Source of the DNA: Megaleporinus macrocephalus
Lineage: Eukaryota > Chordata > Actinopteri > Characiformes > Anostomidae
NCBI GenBank assembly: GCA_021613375.1
Contig: CM038715.1
Coordinates: 1,750,001-1,814,000 of the forward strand
Length of the DNA stretch: 64,000 nucleotides
Direction: 5' to 3'
In this document: in pieces, positions 1-12,944 of the stretch
Position numbering within the stretch: position 1 is the stretch's first letter
Layout: the number at the start of each line of letters is the position of its first letter
Program-made: the position numbers and the translations under genes
Notes under the pieces: model-generated
Database searches by the model: none
Told to the model about the DNA's origin: nothing
What the model saw: the letters and a program-made list of their open reading frames with translations, nothing else

Positions 1-574
1 CCTTTGCTCCTGAAGAGCTTTGTTGCTATGGAAATAAGGAGGTGGCATAAGAGTAATTGGCTCTCAAGGACCACCTGGTCATATAACAGTATGATTAGAT
101 GCACTACTTCGTTCGACTGTGAGAAGAGACAGAGGTCACCAACTGGTTAGGCACAGGTGACATCTCTTCTGCTACGTCAGCTCCTGCTAATAGGCGAGAT
201 GTGTACGTGTGTATGTTCTACTCGTTTAGGTCTCCACACAGCCTTCACTCTATTATCCAGAGAAATGATGAAGAAATGAAATCGTGCTCTTCTTCTGACT
301 CACGCACGCAGCTAGCTTTTATTCTGCGAATGACGGATCTCAGATGTGTGAGGTGGTACGTATACAAAATAATATATTTATGGAATTCAGCTTCTTTGAA
401 GTGTACCCAATAATGAGTGCACATTAGTACCTGACTTATTCAGTGCTCTCGTGGCTGAATGCAATCAAACCTTTCCAACATTTCAACACGCAGATGCAGT
501 CACTGAAGATTTTTCCAAATTTCTGGATAATTTGAAGTCATTATGAGTGGTTTCATATCAAATGGTAGTCTGCA
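1..574. other. Unclassified DNA
   Basis: No recognisable gene or repeat was found. Short open frames here have no family resemblance. Family A sequence begins abruptly near 575. Confidence 0.5.
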
Positions 575-1297
575 GAGAAATATACATGTTTCCTGACTAG
601 ACTAGACTAACATTAATGTTAGACAGTAAGGCTGTGTCCCAAACAGCACCCTCTGGAACATTACATACTGCACTACTGACAGCACTTCTAACGATGGTGT
701 TCTTTTATTTATTTTAATTTATTTTACTTATTATATTTTATTACTTTACGTATGTAGTGTAGTAGCAGTCTGCAGTTTGGGACGTGGCCAGAGAGTAATG
801 TAACTTTATGTTTTAGAGTGCTTTCTGACTAAAGTTAATATAAACGTTAGCTAACCCAAACCCTCCTAGTCTGTTACCATAACAACACATACTAAAGCTG
901 TTTTATTACAGTATATATGATCATCGTTGTTATTCACTGCTCTCATCACTGACCTCACGTTTAAAGCTGATGTGAGCTACTCGACACTCCAGTGAGGCGA
1001 GAGTTCGGGTCAGTGAAGCTGCTGACTGCAGGATATTTCTGAACAGGCATCGCAACACAAGCCTTAACACAGTGAAAGACCACCCAACAACCAGAGCCTT
1101 TTACTAACAACAAACACAGCACATGAATTGCGAACGCTGCCAAAACACCCTTTTAAAATAAAATTTTTAAATAAAAAAATAAACAAATTTAACAGTTTCT
1201 GCTTTTCTGTGGTTTATTTTTTGGGTGGGACAAATCTACCTGTTTCTGATATTGAGTGGAACACGTCCCCCCATCCCCCCCAGTTCCTACACTAATG
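575..1297 (+). mobile_element. hAT-like family A, copy 1 (one end missing)
   Basis: This sequence matches the copies at 25989-27063 and 57120-58186, and matches 62931-63791 in reverse. The conserved right terminus (TTCCTACACTAATG) is present. The left ~350 bp that carry the other terminus in the complete copies are absent, so this is a truncated non-autonomous copy. No transposase reading frame is visible in any copy. Confidence 0.7.
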
Positions 1298-1653
1298 TGC
1301 AAAGACCACATCAGGAGAGAAAGAACAATGTTGACTCACAAGGTAATGTTACAGAATTTCATGACTGGAGGTTGGAATCATTGATGACTCATTTGGTGTG
1401 AGATCGATGACTTTTAGCGACCGGAAAACTCATGAAACCTCAAGATCTTCCCACAGATCTTTTGTAAATACCATTGACCGGCAGGTACACTATGCTGTCG
1501 GATTTTTCTTGCTGCCTTGCATCCTTTTAGCCGCAAAGTAGCGATGACCTAGACTCATATCATATTATATACTATAGATCTCTATATTATAAGTCAGTGT
1601 ACCATCTTATTTTCTGTTAATATTGTTGGTTTCGGATGAAACACTGAATTTTG
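1298..1653. other. Unclassified DNA
   Basis: Spacer between family A and family B copies. I see no gene, hairpin or tandem array in it. Confidence 0.5.
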
Positions 1654-3288
1654 TTGAAGGTGTCAAAAGTATTCACATTCATTACTCAGGTAGAAGTACA
1701 GATACTAGGGTTTTAAATACTTCTGTACAAGTTGAAGTATCAACTGAAGCTTTTTACTCCAGTAAAAGTGTAAAAGTACTGCTTTCAGAACTACTTAAAG
1801 AATAAAAGTAAAGTAATGTAAGAAAAAGTAAAAGTAATGTAAGAAAAAGAATGTAATTTAAGACAAAAGCTTAGGCCACGCTACAGGGGTCTATAGTGCA
1901 CTAGCCCACCTCCCTCAAAAACCCCATTCTTCTAAAAGCCATAATGACTATAATGTTTTATTAAAATGTTAATGTTGATATATTTGGGATGCGCTAGGCT
2001 TCCTGTTTCAGCTCATATACACCCATTAAACATGAATGTAGTTTAGTACAATGTAAATATATTAAAGAAGCATATCTGTTACTACTGAACATTAACATGT
2101 GTTTCATGGAGCAGAAGATATGATGACTAGTTGTCTATAAGTATTGTAATGAAGTCAAACTTCAAAGACATGTTATCAATAATCTTTACTGGAATGTAAA
2201 TGTACATGAATGAAAACAAACTGTAAATGAAATAGGAGAAACGAGACTATGTTTAAAATGTAAGGAGTAGAAAGTACAGATAATGGAGTGTAAATGTAAG
2301 GAGTAGAAAATACTGATAATGGAGTGTAAATGTAAGGAGTAGAAAGTACAGATAATGGAGTGTAAATGTAAGGAGTAGAAAGTACAGATAATGGAGTGTA
2401 AATGTAAGGAGTAGAAAGTACTGATAATGGAGTGTAAATGTAAGGAGTAGAAAGTACAGATAATGGAGTGTAAATGTAAGGAGTAGAAAGTACTGATAAT
2501 GGAGTGTAAATGTAAGGAGTAGAAAGTACTGATAATGGAGTGTAAATGTAAGGAGTAGAAAGTACTGATAATGGAGTGTAAATGTAAGGAGTAGAAAGTA
2601 CTGATAATGGAGTGTAAATGTAAGGAGTAGAAAGTACTGATAATGGAGTGTAAATGTAAGGAGTAGAAAGTACTGATAATGGAGTGCAAATGTAAGGAGT
2701 AGAAAGTACTGATAATGGAGTGTAAATGAAAGGAGTATAAAGTACAGATAATGGAGTATAAATGTAAGGAGTAGAAAGTACTGATAATGGAGCGTAAATG
2801 TAAGGAGTAGAAAGTACAGATAATGGAGTGTAAATGTAAGGAGTAGAAAGTACTGATGATGGAGCGTAAATGTAAGGAGTAGAAAGTACTGATAATGGAG
2901 CGTAAATGTAAGGAGTAGAAAGTACAGATAATGGAGTGTAAATGTAAGGAGTAGAAAGTACTGATAATGGAGCGTAAATGTAAGGAGTAGAAAGTACTGA
3001 TGATGGAGTGTAAATGTAAGGAGTAGAAAGTACTGATAATGGAGTGTAAATGTAAGGAGTAGAAAGTACTGATAATGGAGTGTAAATGTAAGGAGTAGAA
3101 AGTACTGATAATGGAGTGTAAATGTAAGGAGTAGAAAGTACTGATGATGGAGTGTAAATATAAGGAGTAGAAAGTACTGATAATGGAGTGTAAATGTAAG
3201 GAGTAGAAAGTACTGATAATGGAGTGTAAATGTAAGGAGTAGAAAGTACTGATAATGGAGTGTAAATGTAAGTAGTAGGAGTAGAAGT
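1654..3288 (+). mobile_element. hAT-like family B, copy 1, with internal 36-bp array
   Basis: The left terminal region (AGGTGTCAAAAGTATTCAC) is followed by the ~600-bp body shared with 6375-6851, 19959-21006, 22345-22707 (reverse) and 35355-36918 (reverse). The array then runs to the end. The conserved right terminus seen at 38530-38609 is missing, so the copy breaks off at about 3288 inside or just after the last array unit. It has no transposase and is non-autonomous. The superfamily is inferred from the complete copy at 35355-36918, which has an 8-bp target duplication. Confidence 0.75.
2259..3288. repeat. 36-bp minisatellite, about 28 units
   Basis: The unit reads roughly TGATAATGGAGTGTAAATGT followed by AAGGAGTAGAAAGTAC. 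Variants include CAGATAATGG, TGATGATGG and GAGCGTAAATG. Because 36 is a multiple of three and the minus strand lacks stops, the array creates a 376-codon minus-strand open frame with a 12-residue period. That frame is a by-product of the repeat, not a gene. Confidence 0.95.
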
Positions 3289-4075
3289 GTATTTTCTCTT
3301 TCTTTAAAATGAACATGTATTTGACCTAGAATTTAATTTCAACAGTGCAATGAATGGAAATGTATTACGACCTATGTAACCCAGACATGCGCATTTGAAT
3401 TCTGGCCATTAAGATTCATCCTGTGAGACATCCTGTGACTACTTGTTTTTTTAAACCCATCAAAAGTGGATTTAGTATGGACTGTTTATGTGTCTTGGAT
3501 GATAGCTGGAATGCATTTGCTTAATCATATTTTTTTAGATGCAAAATTCAATGAGACACTAAAAACATCATCTTCTACCCCTGCTGGTCATATCCTTTGG
3601 AGTGAACAGGATATGACCGGTGCATCTCACCATGCTTCTGCTTTCAGTCCATATGAAAGAGCCGTAAAGATCCGTGCTTTCCCAGAGCATCTCCTTCCTG
3701 ATGTGTTTTCACAGCAACGTCGGCTAAATCAGCGAAATTACACTTAAACACTGTGTCCAAATAGATAACGGATCGGGTAAAGGAGCAAATATTTGGCAAA
3801 CCTCAAAGGCCTTTAACAGACATGCTTCATGACTCTGTCCAAATACGGCCCCGCGACCACCCCGGGGGCATCGGATCCCTGCTCCTTTTATAAGAGAGAA
3901 CAAAAACAAGACCATCACAAGTGCACCATTCATTTCACAGGGAGGCGGGATGACCTGTTACGTGAAGGATTTTGCCATGTGGCACTAAATAAATCTAAAA
4001 ATATTTGTATTTCTTTTTAGCCAAAGAGGCACTGGCAGAAGTCAAAGCGATGGGTTCTTAGTTGTCAGTGTGTAG
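3289..4075. other. Unclassified DNA with one perfect hairpin
   Basis: No recognised gene. A 93-codon open frame (3466-3747) has no family signature. A short perfect inverted repeat lies at 3586-3618 and is listed separately. Confidence 0.5.
3586..3618. repeat. Perfect 11-bp inverted repeat (hairpin)
   Basis: GGTCATATCCT at 3586-3596 pairs exactly with AGGATATGACC at 3608-3618 across an 11-nt loop. No neighbouring terminator, gene or transposon end explains it. Confidence 0.7.
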
Positions 4076-4320
4076 CTCTTTTTACAACGATGTTGTCTCA
4101 AAGCAGCTTTACTGAAGTTTTAAAAACAGACAGTTACAACATATATCCCTCCGTGAGCAAGACAGAGGCAGCAGTGGCAAGAACACCTCCCTCAGACTGG
4201 AGGAAGAAACCATGGGAGGAACCAGACTCACAAGAGGAGACTCGTCCTCCTCTGGTCAAACAGTATTTACAGTTTAATAAACTAAACTCCAAAGAAAAGA
4301 GACTCTGTTTGAAATCTGGA
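4076..4320 (-). mobile_element. Retroposon 3'-end fragment (minus strand), diverged
   Basis: It matches the ~275-bp sequence present three times at 30240-30515, 31238-31513 and 32259-32533: CTTTTTACAACGATGTTGTC, then a GGAGGAAGAAACC segment and a CAAACAGTATTTACAG end. Read on the minus strand this is the A-rich, polyadenylation-like end of a retroposon. The better copies end with ACAAATAAACTTGACTTGAC. This copy has lost the (CTTGA)n tail. Confidence 0.55.
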
Positions 4321-4344
4321 TAGCAAAGCTTTAGAAGCTGCACA

Positions 4345-4413
4345 GGTAGAGGCAGTCTCTGACTGAGGCAGTCTCTGACTGGGGCAGTCTCTGACTGGGG
4401 CAGTCTCTGACTG
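4345..4413. repeat. 17-bp tandem repeat, about 4 units
   Basis: The unit GGCAGTCTCTGACTGRG is repeated four times with minor changes. Confidence 0.85.
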
Positions 4414-4415
4414 AG

Positions 4416-5618
4416 TCTGTATGTAAAGTGGGCGTGAGCTGAAACAGTCCCATCCTATCTCAATGCTGGTGTATCTGGATGGTGTACAGTGATGTAACTC
4501 AAGGTGTAGCAGTTGGAACAGATGGACAGGAGAGCTGGTTGGTGATGGTGGGGAGGAGGCCCTGATGATCAGTCCTTCAACAGCGTTCAACAGACGGGAG
4601 GACAGTCATTACCTCAGGAGGAGTAAAGAGAGAGAGTTAGTTGGGCTCGGGAGTACGACTGTAGAGAATATGAATATTTAGAATTTTAGAGTGTGGCTGG
4701 CGACTCCGGCAGATCTAACTATAACAGCCTAAACTAAAAAGAGAGAACCAGAAGATAACATAGACATGAGACCACCTGAGACACTGGGATCCTCCCACTC
4801 CACCATCAACAAACCTGTGTGATCGCGTGAAGTGGTGGAACAACAGCACCAACATCTCAGTTTACCATAAACCTCTGTGTCCAAGAACCCCCAGATCTCC
4901 TCATTTATCTAAAGGAGAAGATTAATCAGCAGAAGCTACTAAAAAAATATGTTTTCAGTCTAGACTTAAAGATTGAGACAATGTCAGAGTCCTGAACGTT
5001 AACTAGGAGACCTGTAATGATATGCCAATGATGTGCTTGAATTCAGCGCTGGATTTACTAGGACTGCTTACGCTGCAAACCATACGTAGCCCCGTCCGCT
5101 AACCGTGTGTTTGTTGAGAGAAGAACAAATAGAAGTTGAGTTATGAATCAACTGAGGCGTTAGTTCTTTCCCACTGTGTGTTATTTCACTCCATCTAAGA
5201 AAACAGAGTTTATGAAACGGTAATTCAGACTGCCTGTTTACAAAGCAGGGCATATTTTGCGCTGTGTCTTCTAATGCAATGTTTAAACAGTGGTATTTTC
5301 TTTCAGCACTTGCTAGAAGCTTTAGGACCCCCGTCCCACTGCTATGTGTGCTGCCACTGTCGAAGGAAGTCTCTCAACAGCCCATTTTCGGTGACCCTAA
5401 TGCAAATTCAGCTCTGGTTTTAAACATGCGGAGGCAAATTAGTGCGAAACAGGCGCGAGTCGCTCAAGCTTCAGTAAACCGCGTGGAATCAGCTGCATGC
5501 GTAACCTCTCCACACACTTCTGTGCAGTCCTCCCATATTTCCGAGACCCTCGCTCCATCCAGTTCACGTGGAAGAGAAGCACGTTTTCACCATGCACATT
5601 TACCATCAACTGCATACA
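4416..5618. other. Unclassified DNA
   Basis: No recognised gene. An open frame of 128 codons (5264-5650) overlaps the start of a MITE and has no recognisable domain, so I do not treat it as a gene. Confidence 0.45.
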
Positions 5619-6128
5619 CACGACCACTCAAAAGTTTGGGATCACAGTGAAATGTCCTTGTTTTAATGGAGTATCTTCTTCCTTAACACAACAATGGACT
5701 GACGGGTCTCTAAAGAAAGTTGTTTCTTTCTGGTCATTGTGAGTCGGTCAGCAAGCCATCAACTGCTGATCTTCAGATACTAAACTAACCTAGAATGTTG
5801 TTCTCTTTTATACTCACTTATTAGTAGAATGTTTTCCAGCTGTGATCACAATTGATCAAGAGTGTCCTAACAACCAATTAGTCCAATAACATCCTTAACT
5901 TGGATTGGTGGTCGTACCAGGAGATTTAGACAGAGGACTGAGAGTTACTGATAATAGGACTATATGTAAAATAAGCCTCTATACAAAAATAGACTTTAAT
6001 ACAAACATTTTTATTCTTTAAAAATCATCTAATACACTTACATTAATTGTGAAATGGACAATATTGTTTGTGAATTGCATGAAAATTGCATGAAATGAAA
6101 TTCTAAAGTGATCCTAAACTTAGTAGTG
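5619..6128 (+). mobile_element. Tc1/mariner-type MITE, family T, copy 1
   Basis: The left end (CACGACCACTCAAAAGTTTG) and right end (complement of CACTACTAAGTTTAGGATCA) form imperfect terminal inverted repeats, and a TA follows the right end. It is near-identical in length and content to 42339-42841. It carries no transposase reading frame. Tc1/mariner is inferred from the TA target site and terminal sequence. Confidence 0.75.
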
Positions 6129-6374
6129 TATAGGGTTGTGCAACCAGACAGAATGCAACTGATTTGCATGCGAAACTGTTGCAAAAGGCTTTAGGCCCCA
6201 GTGAGGAGTCACGGCACCACAGCAAATCCTTCTGAAGATGCAGTCGCTGTTCTAGGGGCGTCTGTTTACTGCACGTATATATAGAGCAGCGAGCATCTCC
6301 TAGGAGCATCAATGGTTCGCTCTTCTGTGCGGTCCACAAGCCATAAAATGCAATGGCCCAATTAGGATAAACCC

Positions 6375-6851
6375 AACCATGCATTACTCCTCAGGTAGAA
6401 GTACACATACAAGGGTTTAAAATACTTCTGTAGAAGTTGAAGTATCAACTCAAGCTTTTTACTCCAGTAAAAGTGTAAAAGTACTGCTTTTAGAACTACT
6501 TAAAGTATAAAAGTAAAAGTAATGTAAGGGAACAAAGCCATTAAGGACAAAAGCTTAAGCCGCACCACAGGGGTCTATAGTGCTCTAGCCCACCTCCCCA
6601 AAAACCCCATTCTTCTAAAAGCCATAATGACTATAATGTTATATTAAAATGTTAATGTTGATAAATTTGGGATGCGCTAGGCTTCCTGCTTCAGCTCATA
6701 TACACCCATTAAACATGAATGTAGTTTAGTACAATGTAAATATATTAAAGAAGCATATCTGTTACTACTGAACATTAACATGTGTTTCATGGAGCAGAAG
6801 ATATGATGACTAGTTGTCTAAGTATTGTAATGAAGTCAAACTTCAAAGGCA
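6375..6851 (+). mobile_element. hAT-like family B, copy 2 (array absent)
   Basis: It holds the left part of family B, from the ACTCAGGTAGAAGTA-like start to the CAAACTTCAAAGGCATG segment. It stops before the point where copies 1, 3 and 5 enter the 36-bp array. Both termini are lost or diverged. Confidence 0.7.
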
Positions 6852-7823
6852 TGATCTCGAATTTAAGCAATGCTCATTTCCGCCCCTCCTCATTCTCGCA
6901 TGCATGCTAGCAATTCTACATTGGTGAACTAATTCCTGAAATACGATTCTCATTTTCTTCCTCCGCCTCCCCGCCGCGCCCCCTCCCCCACCCAATAATG
7001 TGCTAATGGCACGTTCAGACTGGCGAGTGTCACATTAGTTTCTAAGTATGCTAATGTGATGACTCTGGTAAAGCAGTAAAAGTGTCAGAGTCTGGTCCGG
7101 AAACATGTGATGCACAGTCCTACAGGCTAATCTCATTACATCCCCACACCCATCAGTTCTAAATGAGTTCTAATGAAGCTCCTATTCAATGTCTTACAGC
7201 TACAGCTGGGTCACCTCAAGCTGCACCTCCAGGGTCACAGGATGAAAAGACACTGAAATTGACCATGAAGTCACAAGACCATGCGTGAAATAATTCTAAT
7301 TTGCATGAAGCCCCGTGACACAAGGAGGTCAGAGTAGATAAACAACCTCGCCAAGCGCTTGCATTCAGAGTTGAACTGTTGATGGTGGCTTGGAATGTGG
7401 GTTTTCCTTATTTATCAATCCCAACAGCTGTCATTTAGATCTAAATCCCAGTGAAGACAGTGGATGGAACCCTCCTGAATGAGTTTTTTTCTGATAAACG
7501 ATCAGAAGAACTGTGTTAAAGAGCTGAGTATGAGTCATACGCAGCTCGCTGATACGAATCTGTGGAAACAAAGAGCATTTCAGTCTGAACTCAGAACTTG
7601 GCTCAGCGAGTAGAGGTCCTTGCATTAACATGTCCTAGACATGCGAACTGATCTAACGAGTGATTCTGCAGGGGGTTTCTCACAAAGTAAACAGCTCTGC
7701 TTAGTCATGCACAGCCATAAGCCAGCGCCTCAGCAATGTCAAAACCATCAGTCACATTTTTCATCTGGCAATGATGAGACAACAGAAACGACGGGCTTGG
7801 TTTAAACAAATCTTTGCTTTTTA

Positions 7824-7854
<31 letters not shown>

Positions 7855-8920
7855 TTCTTCAGAGGACTGCTGTAAGAAGGCTGGGGTGAGTGAAAACAAT
7901 CAACACTGGTGTGTCCCATCCAAGGAACATGCAGTTCTTTAAGCATTCCTTCCCGTTTCTCTGCGCATGACGGCCTAAAAATATCCCCCCGGCCCCCGAA
8001 GGCTAATATCCATTTTCCGGCAGCAGAATCCTCCTTTGGCACCAGAATGGCTCCTGATGCCAACTTGTGGGAGCTCGCAGTTTATTTATTCTCAGTGCCA
8101 GTTTTGTGGGAATTCACAGCGACTAGGAGGCCAGTGCCAGCGCGGTGGGCCCTGTGTGCTCAGTGCCAGTCCTGTGGGTACATGGTGCTAATTCCGCTGG
8201 CTTTGAGGTCAGGCCATCGGAGCCCTGAGGAGAAAGTCCTGACAGATGTTTCTTTCACATTTTTTCACCACAGATTTGCTGTAATTGGGCAGAAAAATAA
8301 AAATCAGATGTCTATGCATGTCTTACAACAACAGCGATATATAGATGTAGTAGTCACTGTAACGAACCCTCAGCCTTAAGCCTCGGTCCCCCATAACCAC
8401 CCCCATAACCCCCCAGCCACCATCTGAAAAAAAATAAAAAAAGAAGTGTTTCCACTCCTAATAAACAGCAAACCAAAAAACTAAATATGAGACGACAGAA
8501 ATTCTAATCAAACTCTGTGTAAAAATGAGAACGAACTTAAAGAAGGATATGAAATCATGTTCACTGCACTCATAAAGACATTGTGAAATAAAGGCTTTTG
8601 CTTAAACGTTTAAAATTAATTTTAAATTTTAAATAAAGTGCTATTTATGAGGAAGTAGTTACACTGGTTGGTGGGGGAAAGTCATTTGATCACAAGACGT
8701 GCTCACTAAGTGTGAATTATAAAGATGGGAGGGGCTACTCAGCCTACGCATTGCAGTCGCTTCAAAAAGACAACAAATACAACACATTTGACTGCTCACA
8801 AGTAGAAAGCCCGTCCTAGCGTTGAATTATTGTTATTTTTGTTTATCTTACCATCTACCTAGTAAGTGCAGACTGTCATTAGCATTATTAGCTTAGGAAT
8901 TTAAACCCCACGTTCAACGA
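6852..8920. other. Unclassified DNA
   Basis: No recognised gene. A (TTTA)n tract lies at about 7820-7846. A 156-codon plus-strand open frame (7909-8379) contains two copies of a CAGTGCCAGTYYTGTGGG motif but no known domain, splice context or start context I trust. It is probably chance. Confidence 0.45.
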
Positions 8921-9755
8921 TAGAGATGGAAAGATCGATCGGCTATGTATCAGTAATTAGCCGATATTTCTCTAATTTAGCCGATCCCGAGAGCCAATCG
9001 ATGGCGTTAAACAAATGAGCCTAATTTCTGTATTTTCAGCTAGTGTTTCGTTGAAACCTCCTCCGGCCAGCTCCCTGCAATTCCTATCTGAACCACTAGG
9101 TGGAAATACATACTCTTTCATTTTTTGACAACGAGAACAGTTTGCGTTCACGGCATGTGCAGTGTTCTCGTGCAGTTCTTTACCGTATGTGACTCAGACT
9201 CATCCAGGACGTTCTGTAACATCAGCGTGTCTCGTGGAACCAAAACAAAGATATTTAACATACTAATCTGATACAGTACTTAAGAGACACCACACAGCTG
9301 AACACAGTGAGTATCAGTAAACAGCAGAGCTAGAACACACACAGACCCTACAGACCAGATCTGACCGGTACGAACAGAACAGCAGCAGCAACTCAATATT
9401 CTACATTTAATAATTACAGATTTAGTTTAAAATAACAGAGTCTAAATTTAATGACTGCAGTTTTCATTGTTTTTATTTAATTAGTTTTAAATTAAGGGTC
9501 TAAATGTAATGATTACAGTATTGGAGATATTTGTTTATTTACTGTTAATTTAGTTAAAAATATTATGCTGTTTCATATGAGTTCATTAAAAATGGTAATA
9601 AACTAGTTTAGACCATGTTTCATGACTTGCTTGCACTAATAACTACATGTAGCCCTGCTGTGGCATATAGCCCCGCCCTCGATCGGCATCTGCTATCGGC
9701 CAATTGCGCTGAAAGGTGATCGGACAGCCTCAAAAACGCTAATCATCCATCTCTA
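8921..9755 (+). mobile_element. hAT-like family C, complete copy
   Basis: The ends are inverted: TAGAGATGGAAAGAT at the left and the complement of TAGAGATGGATGATT at the right. An 8-bp flanking duplication is present with two mismatches (TTCAACGA at 8913-8920, TTCATTGA at 9756-9763). That length is typical of hAT transposons. The interior has no transposase frame, so the element is non-autonomous. A related partial copy lies at 17905-18397 in the opposite orientation. Confidence 0.75.
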
Positions 9756-9763
9756 TTCATTGA

Positions 9764-10988
9764 TGTTACATAAAAGCTTTCATCTGTTCACAGGTATTGC
9801 CTATGATTCTTTATGTGTATATACTGACACAGATTGGTTTCTATATGAACTGTGTTCAGGTTGAACTGGGGTAATGTTATAATAACTACAGAAAAATATC
9901 ATTAAATAATTATTTGTCTGTAGGTGGAAGACCGGCCTGCTACTAAAAATAAATGTCATTAATGAGTTATGTGTCTGCTGTAAAGTATTAAGCAGTGCAG
10001 GCTTTTTAGAAACTATAACAAGCACACGCAGTACTATTGATGTGAACGGAGCCAGCTCTTACCATCTGGGGGCCCCAAGCAGGATTATTAGTGACGACGA
10101 CAAGCTGTCTAAACGATATATATTTATAAGTAATTGTGCATTGCAGATGGCTGGACGCTCATTTGGGAGTCTGATTTCTATGTTTCGAATTCTAAAAGCC
10201 GCCACTCACAGAGTCGTGTTGCGTAACATCACATGCCGGCAGGTTTTAGTTCACCGTTACACTGTACTTCTGTAAATTGAACTAAATAAAGCGTTCAGTA
10301 TCACATATATATATATAAATAATTGATAAATATATTTATATTATTAACCTGTATTATATTTTACTGTTAATAAAATGTTTTTAAGATTAGATCCTTAAAA
10401 TCAGATTAATGTTTTAAGATTAGTTGGCTTTTCAGTCACAGTGTTTCCTCAACACTGATTTTGCAAATTGAACTAAATAAAGCACTCAGCATCACTTATC
10501 ACGCTTCCTATGTCTTCAAAACTCATTGTTTTTGAGCTGAAAGATACAAAAAAAAGAAACATTAGGCTAGAAACGTAAGTAACAAACCACTAGCATGTCT
10601 CTTGTGATCTACTGTGGCTTTCTATGGTCTCAGTACAGCTTTATTTTAAAATGCTAATGCTAAAATACAGAGTATCGCACTGTGACAGCGCTCTTTGGCT
10701 GGGGTATCCTAATCCGCTGCTTATGTAACACACAACTACATAAAGCTAAACATGTGTCATGTTAAGAAAAGGATGTTGCCATGCCAGTTTCCTCCCTTTC
10801 AGTCATGCACGTTTGGGTTTGGTTAGCTCTGTGGAAAATTTACATGCAAAAAAAAGTCAGTGACTTACAAACCAGATTTTAGAAGCATCTCATTTAAAAG
10901 CAGGAGCGATTGTAGACTTACAGGTTTAGGGGGGAGAAATCATAAAAAAAATCTTAAAAACATTTTATTAACAGTAAAATATAATACA

Positions 10989-10993
<5 letters not shown>
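9764..10993. other. Unclassified DNA
   Basis: No recognised gene. A phrase TTGAACTAAATAAAGCRYTC occurs twice (about 10265 and 10470), suggesting a small old duplication. Confidence 0.45.

Positions 10994-11051
<58 letters not shown>
10994..11051. repeat. (TA)n microsatellite
   Basis: About 29 uninterrupted TA dinucleotides. Confidence 0.97.
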
Positions 11052-11053
<2 letters not shown>

Positions 11054-12944
11054 GGTGAGTGTGTCATGGCAGAATAATTAGAATAATTCAGATCAGACAC
11101 CAATTCTAATAATCAGTTATTAATATTATTACCATTATCAACAGATTCTGAGCATGTGATCAAGATCATGTCGGCCTTACTCAAATATAAGAAACAAATA
11201 TTTATGCCTGACTTGCTGAACACACACACAGAGTTGTTATAGTATGAACTCTTCATTATTTATCATTCTATAACATTAATTATCTAATAAACATACAGAC
11301 AGCACTTCTCTACACCTTATCTTTAATAACACACAGACTAACCAACAGCACAGCAGCTACAGCTTCTCTCACTCTTTATAAACAGTAAACAGACCACCTG
11401 CAGCTCCATTAGCCTAATAAACTAAACTAAATCACTCCTAGATACAATAACAGAATAAAGAGTGATCAGAAATATGGGTTAGGGTTCGAGCTAGGATGAT
11501 AATCACTGTAATGTGCTGTATTTTTGTTGTTCGAATAATGGTTTAAACATATACTCTCTATGCCTTTAACATTTCCAGCTTGTCAGAGACGAATTAGCAT
11601 TTTTTAAAATTATTATAATCTTTAGGGGTGCTGGGGCTCAATTTAGGGGTACCCCTAAACTAGGGCTAGCTACGCTTCTGTTTAAAAGTCATTACTACAG
11701 AAAACAATATGTTATAAATAATGAATAAATAATAAATGAATAATGTCTTTTATTAAGGATTATTAAAATATAGTTACAGCATAACATAATGGTTGATGAG
11801 GGTATGACATTGGTTTACATTGTTAAACATGGCCACTGGCTGATAAGAATGTGACACTGTTTGTATTAGAAATAATGGCATTAGACATGACATTCTTGAA
11901 GTTGTTTTAAAGAAGCAGACATGAAATATATCATAAAATATATACAAACAAATAAAATCATGTGGTCATGTGACTACACATTATGGAACAGCTTTTTGAT
12001 TGATGGTGACGTTGCACTGTTTAATCAATTCTTGATGACATAACTTCTATTAGATGTTCATGACATACTAATTTAATGTACAACAGCGAGAAACAGTAGG
12101 AGAACCATTTTAAATGACCTGCATATTTATTCATTGATTATTATAAATATTAATATTTAAATAACAGTTGTAATTTGTATGTCTTCTATTTAGCTCAGTA
12201 AGTGAACACCCACTGCACACTGGAACTCCAGAAGATTGCGTCATATCTTCTTGGTGTCCTCGTTCATAGCTTCAGAGTTATATCTGGGTGTGCTGCCGTC
12301 CCTGTTTGACTGCCTCCTTATCGCCTCATGTCATCAGTGTGTGCAGCTTCCTCGACTTATCTGAGCATGCCTGTGTCTTAGCTGTCTGGTGGGCGCTTAT
12401 ATGTAGGCACATGTTTGTACATGTAAGGAGGAAAAGCAGGCTTTATCTGGCTTTGAATGACTTGCACCTGCCTCTTTCAGGCTCGGGTCTGGACAGACTG
12501 TTCAAATTAGCAATAAACACCTCTCATTGACACCCTCTCGCCCCTGCACTCTAACTGAACTCGTGATCAAGCATTGCTTAGACGTGGGCATTGGGTCAGA
12601 ACTGCTGGGCTTCACTCAGAAACCATATTAAAGCTTAACAAGCTGCTGCACATCAATAAGGATTTGGATATATCCAAGCCTGCTTTGGTGGTTTATAAAT
12701 ATACCAGTATGTGGCACAGGATCTATAAATTGCCTGGAGGCATAGTTGCTTCAGCAGAACAGGAAAGGTTTGAAAGGGGGCAGGAGGGGACTGTGGGGTG
12801 CTAGTGCAGGTTGTGTTGTCGCAGCAGAGTGTTTTAATGTCTTTCTCTGAAAAAACATCTGAATTTCAGAAAAACGTCTGATTGATTTGAATGCACTCCT
12901 CCAATTATGATCAATCGATAACACAGTAAGAAATGAGGCTGAGA
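11052..12944. other. Unclassified AT-rich DNA
   Basis: No recognised gene or repeat family. Open frames of 70-80 codons around 12288-12804 have no recognisable content. Confidence 0.45.

Noticed and set aside
2186..3316. 376-codon minus-strand frame with a 12-residue repeat, and its 323-codon counterpart at 35448-36419
   Set aside because: Both are the 36-bp transposon array. The period is a multiple of three and lacks stops on one strand, which explains the open frame fully.
7909..8379. 156-codon plus-strand open frame outside repeats
   Set aside because: No recognisable domain, no splice signals that support it, and its translation includes low-complexity tail sequence. It was kept only as a note in the unclassified region.
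10860..11081. Open frames containing long Tyr-Ile repeats (also near 35242, 42116 and 42251)
   Set aside because: They are translations of (TA)n microsatellites.
11475..11485. GGGTTAGGGTTCG resembling telomere repeats (also GGTTAGGGTTAG at about 61535)
   Set aside because: Only one or two units in each place, within chance for AT-rich DNA with short tandem drift.
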